DNA of 64,000 bases. It comes from Wolbachia endosymbiont (group B) of Eucosma cana (lineage in GTDB: Bacteria > Pseudomonadota > Alphaproteobacteria > Rickettsiales > Anaplasmataceae). Of this stretch, positions 47,102 to 55,132 are shown in pieces (position 1 is the stretch's first letter; every line of letters starts with the position of its first letter). Location of the stretch: positions 372,001 through 436,000 of the forward strand of contig NZ_OX366334.1 in assembly GCF_947250645.1 (NCBI RefSeq), read 5' to 3'. The notes under the pieces are model-generated. The model had not been told where the DNA came from, did not search any database, and saw nothing but the letters and a program-made list of their open reading frames with translations. Both the position numbers and the translations under genes were made by a program.

Positions 47102-49945
47102 GTGCACCTCACTCCAAATCAGAACGCACAACTTAATGGGCTTGTCAATTTTGTACAAGTAGCACCAGGTCAACAAAGAGTCAACAACTTTATAGAAATA
47201 TTAACAAGTAATCAAGGACGAGATGTAAGAGATGGAATGCGCAGAGAAATTTTACCATATATAAATGATATCTATCATAATTACAGACAAGCGCTGGAAA
47301 ATGACATTCAAGGTCGCAATCAAAAATTTGAGGATTGCGGGGCTTTCTTAGGGTTTTTAGCAAATCTTAGTCACCTTTGCACAATAGATATTGACCTTAA
47401 CTTATCTTCTGGAAATTCATATGCTGCCTTTCTTGTACATCGTCAAGCAGAAAGAGAAAACTTTCCTATCGTTATTAGCCTTGCTGCAGGAGGAACACGG
47501 TCTCATACTGCATTAAATCTTGCCGCAGGTTACGCTAAAAGGTTACATGCTTCTTCATTTATACCCGTTCATACCGAATCAAGACATGCTGTTTGTGTTG
47601 GACTAAATTTTAATTTAAATCTAGATCCTTTTAGTATTGATACAGTAGGGCTTCAACAGGATAGATTCCCTTTAGTACAAAGACTATTTGAGTGTGTAGA
47701 GAATGAAGAAATTAGAAGAAATATTGGAGATTTCTTACTTCACAATCTTCCTGCTGAAATACCAATGAATGCAGGGAATTATAACAGGATATTTTATTGC
47801 ATAACTGGTTTCGCTTTTGGGAATAGTGCTTTTGATAGACGCCATTTACAATTCGCAGGGGGAGGGGAAGTACCTGTAACAAAGTATGTACTTAGATATA
47901 ATGATGAGGATCATGCTTTAACTATGGTCTTTCGTGCTGAAGGTTCTAATATAGTTATACTTCATAATAATGCACAACTGGGATTTATTAATTTACAGGA
48001 GTTTGGTATAGATGTAAATAATACTGGTATATGTGAGGTATTTTGTGTACTCAATAATCAGCATATACTAGGTTTAGATGTTAATGTAAATAATTTTGAT
48101 ACATATCAAAACTATATCAATGGCCGTGATCAAATAAATGGTCAACTTGTACAAGTGCCTAATGCTGAAAGTGTGCATAATACTTTAAATCAAGTTGTGA
48201 ATAATGGCTGGCAAGATAGAGGTCAGCATAAAAGATTATTTCTAGAGGTTTCTAGGGTACTAATGCCATTGAGGGATGCAATAAATGTGAACGGAGATAA
48301 GTTTCGTTCTATGTTACATGGTATATTTTATGCTTGTGACAATACTGCAAAAATGATTACTAGGTACAGAGTAGGTCAGGAAAGAAGGTTTATTACAGTA
48401 GTAGGAGGAGAACCAGCACACCAAGTACGTAGCGGAACTACAGAACTGAAATTAGATCTTTTATTATTAAGAGGCCATCCAAATGATACTCATCCGATTG
48501 GATATACATTAAAATTTGCTGGTAATCAGGGACAAGTACAACAAGAGCAAATTAGAGCAGAACAGGAAATAAAAAGCCTTATAAAAAAACAAAGGGGATA
48601 CACATCTCTTACTCCTGGAAATGAGGTGGTTTTATCTTCTGCTGTATTTAATGCAGGTGCACAGAGAGTAGAAGATCTTATATCTATTCCACAAAGACTA
48701 TATATACATAGGCTTGATCGCAGTACTAGAGGACTAGTAGGGCCTAATAGTGTTATTGATGAAAATCCACCAGAAAATCTATTATCAGATCAGACTCGTC
48801 AAAGATTAATAGATCATTTTCAAGGTATTGGACCAGGAGATCAAAGACAGAATTCCATTCCATTATTTGATCTAGGTAATAATCGATGGGCTGCGGTTCG
48901 TTATCTTGAAGGCAATAAAGAACGGGTCATGAGAAGGTTAATGTTTGGTGCAGATGAACCACTTACAGCACAAGAAAAAATATTACAACAAATAAATGCT
49001 ATCCTTCGTAGAAACAACGCTCGTGAGATAAAAGATGTGCATGATCTACTTGCACTAGACTTTGCAACAGGCAATGGCTATTATCGTTATTGGCTACAAA
49101 CTCATGACATGTTTTTCGCTGCACGACAATATACTTTCCTTGATGATCAATCTCATTCAACTAATGATCGTTATGGTTTTGAAATAACTTCAGTAGGAGT
49201 CAATGAAAATGATCCAACAGGTAGGGGCTTATTAAGTAATATCATAACTTTGTTTAAACAAGAAGTAGCTTCGAATGAAAGAGATAGATTAACTGCTATT
49301 ATTAATGTAGGTAATCGTCATTGGGTTACATTAGTTATTGTCCACCAAAATGGAAATTATTATGGGTATTATGCTGATTCATTTGGTCCAGATAGTGGTA
49401 TTGACAATAATATTCGAGAAGCTTTAAAAGAATGTGATATTAATGATGATAATGTCCATAATGTTTCCGTTCATCAGCAAACAGATGGCCATAATTGTGG
49501 CATATGGGTATACGAAAATGCTAGGGATATTAATCAAGCTTTACAGGGAAATAATAACTTTGGAGAAAAAGGTGAAGGTATTATAGGTTATATACATGAT
49601 CTTTTTAGTACAGGTATTGGAAATGACACTAGACAACCTCAAAGAAATGAACAATACTTTGAAGATCGGAGAAGAGATATTTCACAATTACTCCAAAATG
49701 ATCCTAACTTACCTTCTCGCCGGAGTGATTTAATTCAAGCTCATCCAGGAATTCAACATGAAATTGATCCATTACTATTACAATTTTTAGGACTCCAATA
49801 CCCACAGCGTGGAGGTGGAGGGGCATTACAATTAGGCGGAGAAAGAGTGATATCAATTGATTTTGGTAACCCGCAGTCTGCATTAGATAAAATTGATGGA
49901 GTGAGTAGAGTTTATGACCATAGCAATGGTAGAGGTAGAAGTTAA
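47102..49945 (+). CDS. CifB C-terminal 947-codon fragment with Ulp1 domain
   Basis: Open from GTG at 47102, six bases after the upstream stop. It retains the central nuclease-like region and the Ulp1 protease. Counting from this GTG, the putative catalytic residues are His740, Asp759 and Cys799. Reinitiation after the nearby stop is conceivable, but no good Shine-Dalgarno sequence precedes the GTG (GAAATAGAAGTA). Expression as a separate protein is therefore uncertain. Confidence 0.6.
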   Translation: MHLTPNQNAQLNGLVNFVQVAPGQQRVNNFIEILTSNQGRDVRDGMRREILPYINDIYHNYRQALENDIQGRNQKFEDCGAFLGFLANLSHLCTIDIDLNLSSGNSYAAFLVHRQAERENFPIVISLAAGGTRSHTALNLAAGYAKRLHASSFIPVHTESRHAVCVGLNFNLNLDPFSIDTVGLQQDRFPLVQRLFECVENEEIRRNIGDFLLHNLPAEIPMNAGNYNRIFYCITGFAFGNSAFDRRHLQFAGGGEVPVTKYVLRYNDEDHALTMVFRAEGSNIVILHNNAQLGFINLQEFGIDVNNTGICEVFCVLNNQHILGLDVNVNNFDTYQNYINGRDQINGQLVQVPNAESVHNTLNQVVNNGWQDRGQHKRLFLEVSRVLMPLRDAINVNGDKFRSMLHGIFYACDNTAKMITRYRVGQERRFITVVGGEPAHQVRSGTTELKLDLLLLRGHPNDTHPIGYTLKFAGNQGQVQQEQIRAEQEIKSLIKKQRGYTSLTPGNEVVLSSAVFNAGAQRVEDLISIPQRLYIHRLDRSTRGLVGPNSVIDENPPENLLSDQTRQRLIDHFQGIGPGDQRQNSIPLFDLGNNRWAAVRYLEGNKERVMRRLMFGADEPLTAQEKILQQINAILRRNNAREIKDVHDLLALDFATGNGYYRYWLQTHDMFFAARQYTFLDDQSHSTNDRYGFEITSVGVNENDPTGRGLLSNIITLFKQEVASNERDRLTAIINVGNRHWVTLVIVHQNGNYYGYYADSFGPDSGIDNNIREALKECDINDDNVHNVSVHQQTDGHNCGIWVYENARDINQALQGNNNFGEKGEGIIGYIHDLFSTGIGNDTRQPQRNEQYFEDRRRDISQLLQNDPNLPSRRSDLIQAHPGIQHEIDPLLLQFLGLQYPQRGGGGALQLGGERVISIDFGNPQSALDKIDGVSRVYDHSNGRGRS

Positions 49946-49952
49946 TAGGTAG

Positions 49953-50039
49953 ATGAAGTTTTCTTTACTCTATATTTACGCGTTGGTTGTAATCGGTCTT
50001 CTAGGTTGTTTCTGCATATTTTATGATGGTGTTTATTAA
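49953..50039 (+). CDS. 28-residue hydrophobic peptide downstream of cifB
   Basis: ATG at 49953, five bases after the cifB stop, follows AATAGGTAG. The peptide is MKFSLLYIYALVVIGLLGCF followed by CIFYDGVY. It looks like a minimal signal peptide with a lipobox-like IGLLGC, or a single membrane helix. The closeness to cifB suggests co-transcription. It may equally be chance in AT-rich sequence. Confidence 0.3.
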   Translation: MKFSLLYIYALVVIGLLGCFCIFYDGVY

Positions 50040-50389
50040 CAATAATATGGAAGACTATTATTAAGACTCTTGTCCGTAAAGCACCTTCATTTGCTCCTTT
50101 CATGAAAGTGATATTTCCTTCAAATCAGCTAGTTTTAGATGCTGAGGTTGTGTGCCGTTTAAGATGGCTTCCTTAATTTGGGTATCAAATAATTTAAACG
50201 TAAGACCCATTGTAAAAGATAAGATTTAATTTGAAAGAAAAATTGATGTGGTTAAAACTTGACCTTGCACAGTATAGGAATATTTTTTATAAAAAGAACA
50301 ATATCTATTTGAAATGTAAAATTATCATAAATTTTTCTTTTTATTCTTAAATGAATTACTATTAATCCAGTAAACTATATTATTAATAT
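50040..50389. other. Intergenic stretch, no supported gene
   Basis: No start-to-stop frame with coding character was found on either strand. The sequence is AT rich with short homopolymers. Its right edge (GAATTACTATTAAT at about 50353) already matches the beginning of the duplicated upstream region, seen also at 17648 left of the IS5 element. Confidence 0.5.
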
Positions 50390-50686
50390 CTCAAGAAAAT
50401 CAGCCATTTTCAGGCTCAAAACCAAGGTCGGTGAGAAGAGTTTGTTTTGGGATCTTATGGTCTACCACGTGATCCATACGAACTTTTCTACATAATAATT
50501 CTACTATACCGTAAAGGTAGCTATATTAGCCTACTTCAGCTAAATTCACATATGAACTAATCTGCCTAACTTTGTTGCAAAGATTTCAAGCTTCTGTTTT
50601 CACAACCCTATTTTTACGCGGCTTGTTCTCACAAATATATGACCTTTTTTGAAGGAGTAAACAATTGAATTCTTTATAACACTAAC

Positions 50687-50792
50687 TATAGTAGTTTCGA
50701 AAATGAATGATAAATTTTCATTACGAGATTACCCCCTAAAAGCTGCGAGTTTGTATGTTAGTGCACTATCATTTATTTTAGAAAACACTATA
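50687..50792. mobile_element. 106-bp MITE, copy 2
   Basis: The inverse orientation of 22198-22303, of equal length, with the same terminal inverted repeats. The unoccupied site is visible in copy A: AACACTAGC-TA-GCATGG at about 18774-18788 against AACACTAAC-[element]-GCATGG here. The target is a TA dinucleotide, now present at both ends. Confidence 0.8.
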
Positions 50793-50866
50793 GCATGGTA
50801 CTTTCACTAAAATATTTTTTAAAAAAGTTAGTTGACTTATAAATAATTCTCTACTAATACTGGCAT

Positions 50867-50925
50867 GTGTTTTTTATTCTGCTGAAGTGGCTCCGCAGGT
50901 TACTGTATAAGCTTCAGCAGTTTTT
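50867..50925 (+). ncRNA. Putative small RNA or terminated leader (copy B)
   Basis: TTGACT (50832-50837), a 17-base spacer, and TAATAC (50855-50860) are followed by the hairpin CTGCTGAAG (50879-50887) / CTTCAGCAG (50912-50920) and TTTTT. It is nearly the same as copy A, including the loop. Conservation in both copies while flanking bases vary supports a function, but expression is unproven. Confidence 0.4.
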
Positions 50926-51056
50926 GCACTCCTTTAAAGCATCATATTCCTATATATTAAATATCGCCAGTGCTTCTCAATTTTGTTAATCTATAGTAAA
51001 ACAGGCTAAAACTTGGAGTCATAAGCAACTTTTAACCTCTCTATATACTCCATTGT

Positions 51057-51103
51057 TACTCACCATAAAAACTTAACAAAAATATGAGTAGTAAAAAGAT
51101 TGT
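51057..51103 (+). promoter_or_regulatory. Shared TACTCACC...GAGTAGTA upstream motif (copy 2 of 3)
   Basis: A 47-bp block nearly identical to 19034-19080, with TACTCA/TGAGTA outer inverted repeats. It sits just upstream of the -35 box of the 51172 gene. Confidence 0.55.
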
Positions 51104-51115
51104 GTTGAAATTAGC

Positions 51116-51143
51116 TTGACCAATATTATATATTGTACATAAT
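51116..51143 (+). promoter_or_regulatory. Promoter of the 51172 gene
   Basis: TTGACC (51116-51121) and CATAAT (51138-51143), with a 16-base spacer, align with the perfect promoter at 19093-19120 and are slightly weaker. A GGAGG ribosome-binding site follows at 51163. Confidence 0.6.
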
Positions 51144-51171
51144 ATATTCTATATCTAGGCTAGGAGGTAGT

Positions 51172-52611
51172 ATGGTTACAGAGTCAGTAAAATATGTTGT
51201 AGAATCTATCAGTGAACAAAAGCTAGGAGAGGAATTAAATACTGAGCCATGGCATTCAAAAATTGAGTGTAATAGCAATGAGGGACCAACGCCTGAAGAT
51301 GACATAACAGATTTAGATGATTATAGTTTGTTTGTTCAAGGAATAAGTAATCGTTCGGAATGTTATGACCTTGATCAGAGACATGAAACTAGGGAGGCTG
51401 TTGACACATGTGTAAAACATACATTGTCGTATCAGAGTGAAACTGATGATAGTGATTTATATTGGAAAAATTACCCTATTAGTCCAAGAGACTCTGCTTT
51501 AATTAAGTTAGATCTACTACTGACTGAAAGTGAGAGAAGTCTAATTGATGAATTTCGTAAAGAGTTAAAAGATGTAGTAACAAAAAATGATCAAGGTTAT
51601 AGGGATAAGCATGAAAATTTTACAAACACTGCTTTAGAGCGTATAGAGTGCATAACAAATAAATATTTGCAAAAAGGGATAAGACTCAATTCAAAATATA
51701 ACGATGATAAGTATACTATAACAAGTTTAATTTTTAAGGAAATAAGAAATATCCCTGATAGAATACGACAGCATAAGGGATTACCACCTTATGAGAGTTT
51801 ATCAGACGATAGTGAGACTATAACAAGTTTAGTTTCTAAGGGAATAAGAGATATTCCTGCCTACGAGGGTGTATCAGATGATAAAAATATAGGTATTATA
51901 CGTAATATCATGAGTAATTTACTATTAAAAGGTGGAAGAGTAAAATGCAGTTCCTTTTATGATGATAAGTTATTGTATGCAACTTATGGGTTCAGTTATG
52001 AGATTTTTGCAGAATGTGAAGAAATTGATAACAAGCTAAAAAGTGTAGCAGATGAAGGTATTATAAACAGTAGTGCCCAAGGCAAAGCTTTACACGTAGA
52101 AATGGATAATGGATATTTTTATGTAAAATATTCGCAAGATAGCACTGTTGAGGTTGCAAAAGTTATAAATAATCCAAAAGTGAAAGATTTAAGTTTTAGA
52201 CATCATATATTTCATGTTGGAAAGAGTATAGTAAGAGTTGAAAATGTAGGAGGAAAAAGAAATTATACAGACGTTTTAGAAGGTGGCATTGAAATGTCTT
52301 TTACTACTGAAGTAGGAAAGATTAGTATTCATCTACGTTCTAGTGATAAAGACAACAATAAAATTGAAGTAAAGATAAGTGACGATGACAAGAAGAAACT
52401 TGATCAATTAAAAGATAAGGAAGAAATAGGAGAAAATTGTTTACTTGGTGGATATTCAGTACATGATGCGATTAAACGAGGATATTTTGAAAAACATGAA
52501 ACACTACGTCAATCTTCTGAAAAAATTACCTTATCTAATGAAAAGAAAAAAAATAGTTGGTGTGAGATAGTAACAAATTCAAAACAGACAACAAGCCGTA
52601 CTGTAGGGTAA
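51172..52611 (+). CDS. Effector-like protein with the shared C-terminal module
   Basis: 479 residues. ATG at 51172 (not 51133) is chosen because TAGGAGGTAG precedes it and the N-terminus VTESVKYVVESISEQK matches the ankyrin-OTU protein. There are no ankyrin repeats. The middle has an internal repeat around YNDDKYTITSLIFKEIRNIP and SDDSETITSLVSKGIRDIP. The C-terminal part is the shared module: KYSQDSTVEVAKV, KRNYTDVLEGGIEMSFTTE, EEIGENCLLGGYSVHDAIKR and GYFEK. Function is unknown. It sits downstream of cifB with a duplicated promoter region. Confidence 0.7.
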   Translation: MVTESVKYVVESISEQKLGEELNTEPWHSKIECNSNEGPTPEDDITDLDDYSLFVQGISNRSECYDLDQRHETREAVDTCVKHTLSYQSETDDSDLYWKNYPISPRDSALIKLDLLLTESERSLIDEFRKELKDVVTKNDQGYRDKHENFTNTALERIECITNKYLQKGIRLNSKYNDDKYTITSLIFKEIRNIPDRIRQHKGLPPYESLSDDSETITSLVSKGIRDIPAYEGVSDDKNIGIIRNIMSNLLLKGGRVKCSSFYDDKLLYATYGFSYEIFAECEEIDNKLKSVADEGIINSSAQGKALHVEMDNGYFYVKYSQDSTVEVAKVINNPKVKDLSFRHHIFHVGKSIVRVENVGGKRNYTDVLEGGIEMSFTTEVGKISIHLRSSDKDNNKIEVKISDDDKKKLDQLKDKEEIGENCLLGGYSVHDAIKRGYFEKHETLRQSSEKITLSNEKKKNSWCEIVTNSKQTTSRTVG

Positions 52612-52646
52612 ATGCTACACTGCTTGATTGTCTAAAGATCTTATAT

Positions 52647-52701
52647 TACTCACCATAAAAACTTCACAAAAGCTTAACGACGTGAGTAGTAAAAAGATTA
52701 T
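52647..52701 (+). promoter_or_regulatory. Shared TACTCACC...GTGAGTAGTA upstream motif (copy 3 of 3)
   Basis: Contains TACTCACCATAAAAACTT and GTGAGTAGTAAAAAGATTAT, separated by a few extra bases compared with the other copies. Here the inverted repeat is longer (TACTCAC/GTGAGTA). It precedes the promoter of the 52768 gene. Confidence 0.55.
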
Positions 52702-52706
52702 GGTTA

Positions 52707-52735
52707 TTGATTTAATGTTACATATCGCATATAAT
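52707..52735 (+). promoter_or_regulatory. Promoter of the 52768 ankyrin gene
   Basis: TTGATT (52707-52712) and perfect TATAAT (52730-52735) with 17-base spacing. The start codon is about 30 bases downstream, as in the two related genes. Confidence 0.55.
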
Positions 52736-52767
52736 GTATTATGTATCTTAGCATTAGAGGGATAAGT

Positions 52768-54708
52768 ATGGGTGAATATACTGGGATAAAATCTATCATC
52801 AATCTACTAAAACCCAAATCAGAACTATATGATTTCGAATATGAATCCATTATAGAACATTTATCATCTAAAGAGCATTTATTAAATGAACTGATGAATG
52901 ATATGTGGTACTCAGGAGATTTACCATCAGTTAGAAACTATAATGAACCATTATCTTTGATAGATAGCAAACTTGGATTAAGTGAACAGATTTGTGTTTG
53001 GTTTGCTCTAGATCATGACCTTACACCAAGTCAAAAAAATTTAAACAAAAAGTTACTTAGTGCTCTAAAATGTTTAGCTTCTAACTGTGGTTCATTTGAT
53101 AATACTGAGCCCCTTGAAGAATTTTTACATGATAATAAAAACAATAAAGATTTAAAAGTAATTCTTAATCTCAGAAGAGGAGAATCTCAATCAACAGTAT
53201 TGCATGCGATTGCAGGAGCAAATATTGGTGGATTTCGTCGCACAGGAAATCAGGCTATAGATTTACTCTTGGAAGCAGGCGCAGATCCTAACATACAAGA
53301 TAATAAAGGAAAAACACCACTATACCTTGCTGCTGCTAAAGGTCATTACAATAATGCAAACTCTCTTCTCTTGAAAGGAGCTAACCCTAATATAACAAGT
53401 AGAAAGGGAAGAACTCCACAACAAATAGCAACTAATAAGCTCTGCTATAATATAGAAGAATTATTTTTAACTGATAAACAGAAAAAGATGAATAAGGAAT
53501 TGTATGACTTACTTGTGTGTGATTCAGACTGCACTAAAAATTTAAAGGAGTTTTTAAGTAAGCATAAAAGAGACTTAGACCTAAAAGTAGTGCTAAATAT
53601 TCGGCAAGGAATGGGTGAATCAAAAGTGTTTTCGTATGTTGATCGTTTTGCTTGGGATAATGAAGATCTTGCTCAAGAGTTAAGAAAAATATTTCTAAAA
53701 GCAGGAGCATTAGATTATCGTATAAATATCAATTATTCTCACCAAAAGAAACGACAGGTCAGTAAATTACTCGTTAATTTAACCTCAAATCAAAAGGAAA
53801 AGTTAAATGAGTTTTCTGATAAGGTGTTTCATGCTCAAAATATGGCTGAACTTGAAAAGATTGTAAACGATGCTATAAAGTCTGGTGTACGATTAAACTA
53901 TTCTCTTTCGCAAGATTTCTTTTCAGGTAATGAGTACACTTTTACCGATTATGTGATGAAAAAAATCAGTGAATTAGAAAAAAATCCTAAAGTTGCTAGT
54001 AATATAATATGTCAATTAGTATCAAAAGGGGCAGTGTTTGGTAATACAGTTGATGCTAACACACTGACATCAGAATTTAAAGAGCATAAAACTAACCTAA
54101 AAAAAGCTTATAGAGATTATATTAGCAATTCTCATAAGTTTATTGAAATCGCAAAAAGTGCAACCAATAGCGAGCTAAAAGATGCAAGAGTAGACAACTC
54201 CGTTTTTTACTTAGAATATTCTAAAGATAGTAAAATAGACATTATAAAGATAACAGATGGGGCAAGGGATTTAGGTCTAACAGATGGAGATGTAAAGTGT
54301 GGAAGAAATATAGTAAAGATCGGTAATAGTGAAGTAGAAATTAAAATTGAAGATGGCATAAGGAATTACACAGATCTTACAGAAGGCAGCGATGTAATAT
54401 TAACTTTCTATACTAGTTTGGGAAATGTAGACGTTAGGCTGTATCCTGACATACAGAATAAAAGCAAAATTATAGTAGAAGTGAGTAATAGAGAAGAAAT
54501 ATTAGAAAAATTCAAAGGTCGCGAAGAAGAGTTAGGTAATGATTGCGAGCTTGGTAACTACTGGGTCTACGATGCTATTGAACAGGGATATTTTGAAAGA
54601 TCTGGTGGATTAATGCGTCCTGAAGTAATAAGCGAGTCTAACAAGAACAAAGATTCATGGGTAGGACGTGAAGAGTTAAGAAGAACTTCTGATTCTAGGG
54701 CTAGGTAG
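52768..54708 (+). CDS. Ankyrin-repeat protein with the shared C-terminal module
   Basis: 646 residues. ATG at 52768 is preceded by GAGGGAT (52741 would add nine). Two to three ankyrin repeats lie near residues 150-225 (AIDLLLEAGADPNIQDNKGK, TPLYLAAAKGHYNNANSLLL, GANPNITSRKGRTPQQIA). The region from ~330 to the end is the shared module. Bases 54352-54642 are about 97% identical to the ankyrin-OTU gene. No OTU domain follows; the gene ends soon after with a short polar tail. It is probably a paralogue of the OTU gene lacking its protease. Confidence 0.8.
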   Translation: MGEYTGIKSIINLLKPKSELYDFEYESIIEHLSSKEHLLNELMNDMWYSGDLPSVRNYNEPLSLIDSKLGLSEQICVWFALDHDLTPSQKNLNKKLLSALKCLASNCGSFDNTEPLEEFLHDNKNNKDLKVILNLRRGESQSTVLHAIAGANIGGFRRTGNQAIDLLLEAGADPNIQDNKGKTPLYLAAAKGHYNNANSLLLKGANPNITSRKGRTPQQIATNKLCYNIEELFLTDKQKKMNKELYDLLVCDSDCTKNLKEFLSKHKRDLDLKVVLNIRQGMGESKVFSYVDRFAWDNEDLAQELRKIFLKAGALDYRININYSHQKKRQVSKLLVNLTSNQKEKLNEFSDKVFHAQNMAELEKIVNDAIKSGVRLNYSLSQDFFSGNEYTFTDYVMKKISELEKNPKVASNIICQLVSKGAVFGNTVDANTLTSEFKEHKTNLKKAYRDYISNSHKFIEIAKSATNSELKDARVDNSVFYLEYSKDSKIDIIKITDGARDLGLTDGDVKCGRNIVKIGNSEVEIKIEDGIRNYTDLTEGSDVILTFYTSLGNVDVRLYPDIQNKSKIIVEVSNREEILEKFKGREEELGNDCELGNYWVYDAIEQGYFERSGGLMRPEVISESNKNKDSWVGREELRRTSDSRAR

Positions 54709-55132
54709 ATTAATTTTCCATAAAAGTTAAAGATTATTATTTAAATATAAACTACTATAATTTATAGATTAAGGAAGTTGTACCAATGTCTTCTAAGAAT
54801 ACTCTTTTATATTGTTTTTAAGCTGGCTACAAAATGAGGATATGGAACATACAATTGGCTCTGAGCTGCCTTTTACACTCCAGGTCTACTATTAAAATAT
54901 GCAGCTAAAATTGGATCATTTTCTACCATTGTTGCACCTAATATGCTAAAATCTTCATCACCTGTATTGATATTTTTACATAATTGATCTTGTAACATTT
55001 ATTTGCTCTTCTATATCAATTTCAACATCTTTTTGTGTGGCCCTTTGTAGTAGCTCCTTTTGCAATAACCTTTTTTAATTTTCTGGCACATACTTTTTTC
55101 GATGTTTTTTCATATTGTTGTTTTTATAAACG
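54709..55132 (-). pseudogene. Decayed small gene next to the truncated recombinase (copy 2)
   Basis: No intact gene. The region 54880-55130 parallels 22330-22640 (shared ATATGCTAAAATCTTCATCA). On the minus strand it begins MKKHRKKYVPEN, then breaks, followed by polar sequence similar in character to the other copy. It marks a second prophage-end segment. Confidence 0.4.

Larger units (their letters stand above)
46479..49945 (+). pseudogene. cifB: CifB (CidB-type, Ulp1 deubiquitinase), frameshifted
   Basis: The gene begins at ATG 46479 (GDLDGFRQKFESFLDQCPSF) and is open for 205 codons to TAG at 47094. The homologous protein continues in the next frame as EIEVVHLTPNQ from 47090. Between GTA (47085-47087) and GAA (47090-47092) only two bases are present where a codon is expected, so one base is deleted. 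The remainder to 49945 is intact. It has the PD-(D/E)XK-like middle and a C-terminal Ulp1-like protease with His in NRHWVTLVIV, Asp in YYADSFGPD and Cys in DGHNCGIWVYEN. Intact CidB is the CI-inducing deubiquitinase. Confidence 0.9.
50390..51165 (+). repeat. Duplicated ~700-bp upstream region, copy B
   Basis: A homologue of 18455-19140 in the same orientation relative to its downstream gene. It contains the same hairpin, TACTCACC motif and promoter. It differs mainly by the 106-bp MITE at 50687-50792. It ends at the ribosome-binding site of the gene at 51172. Confidence 0.85.
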
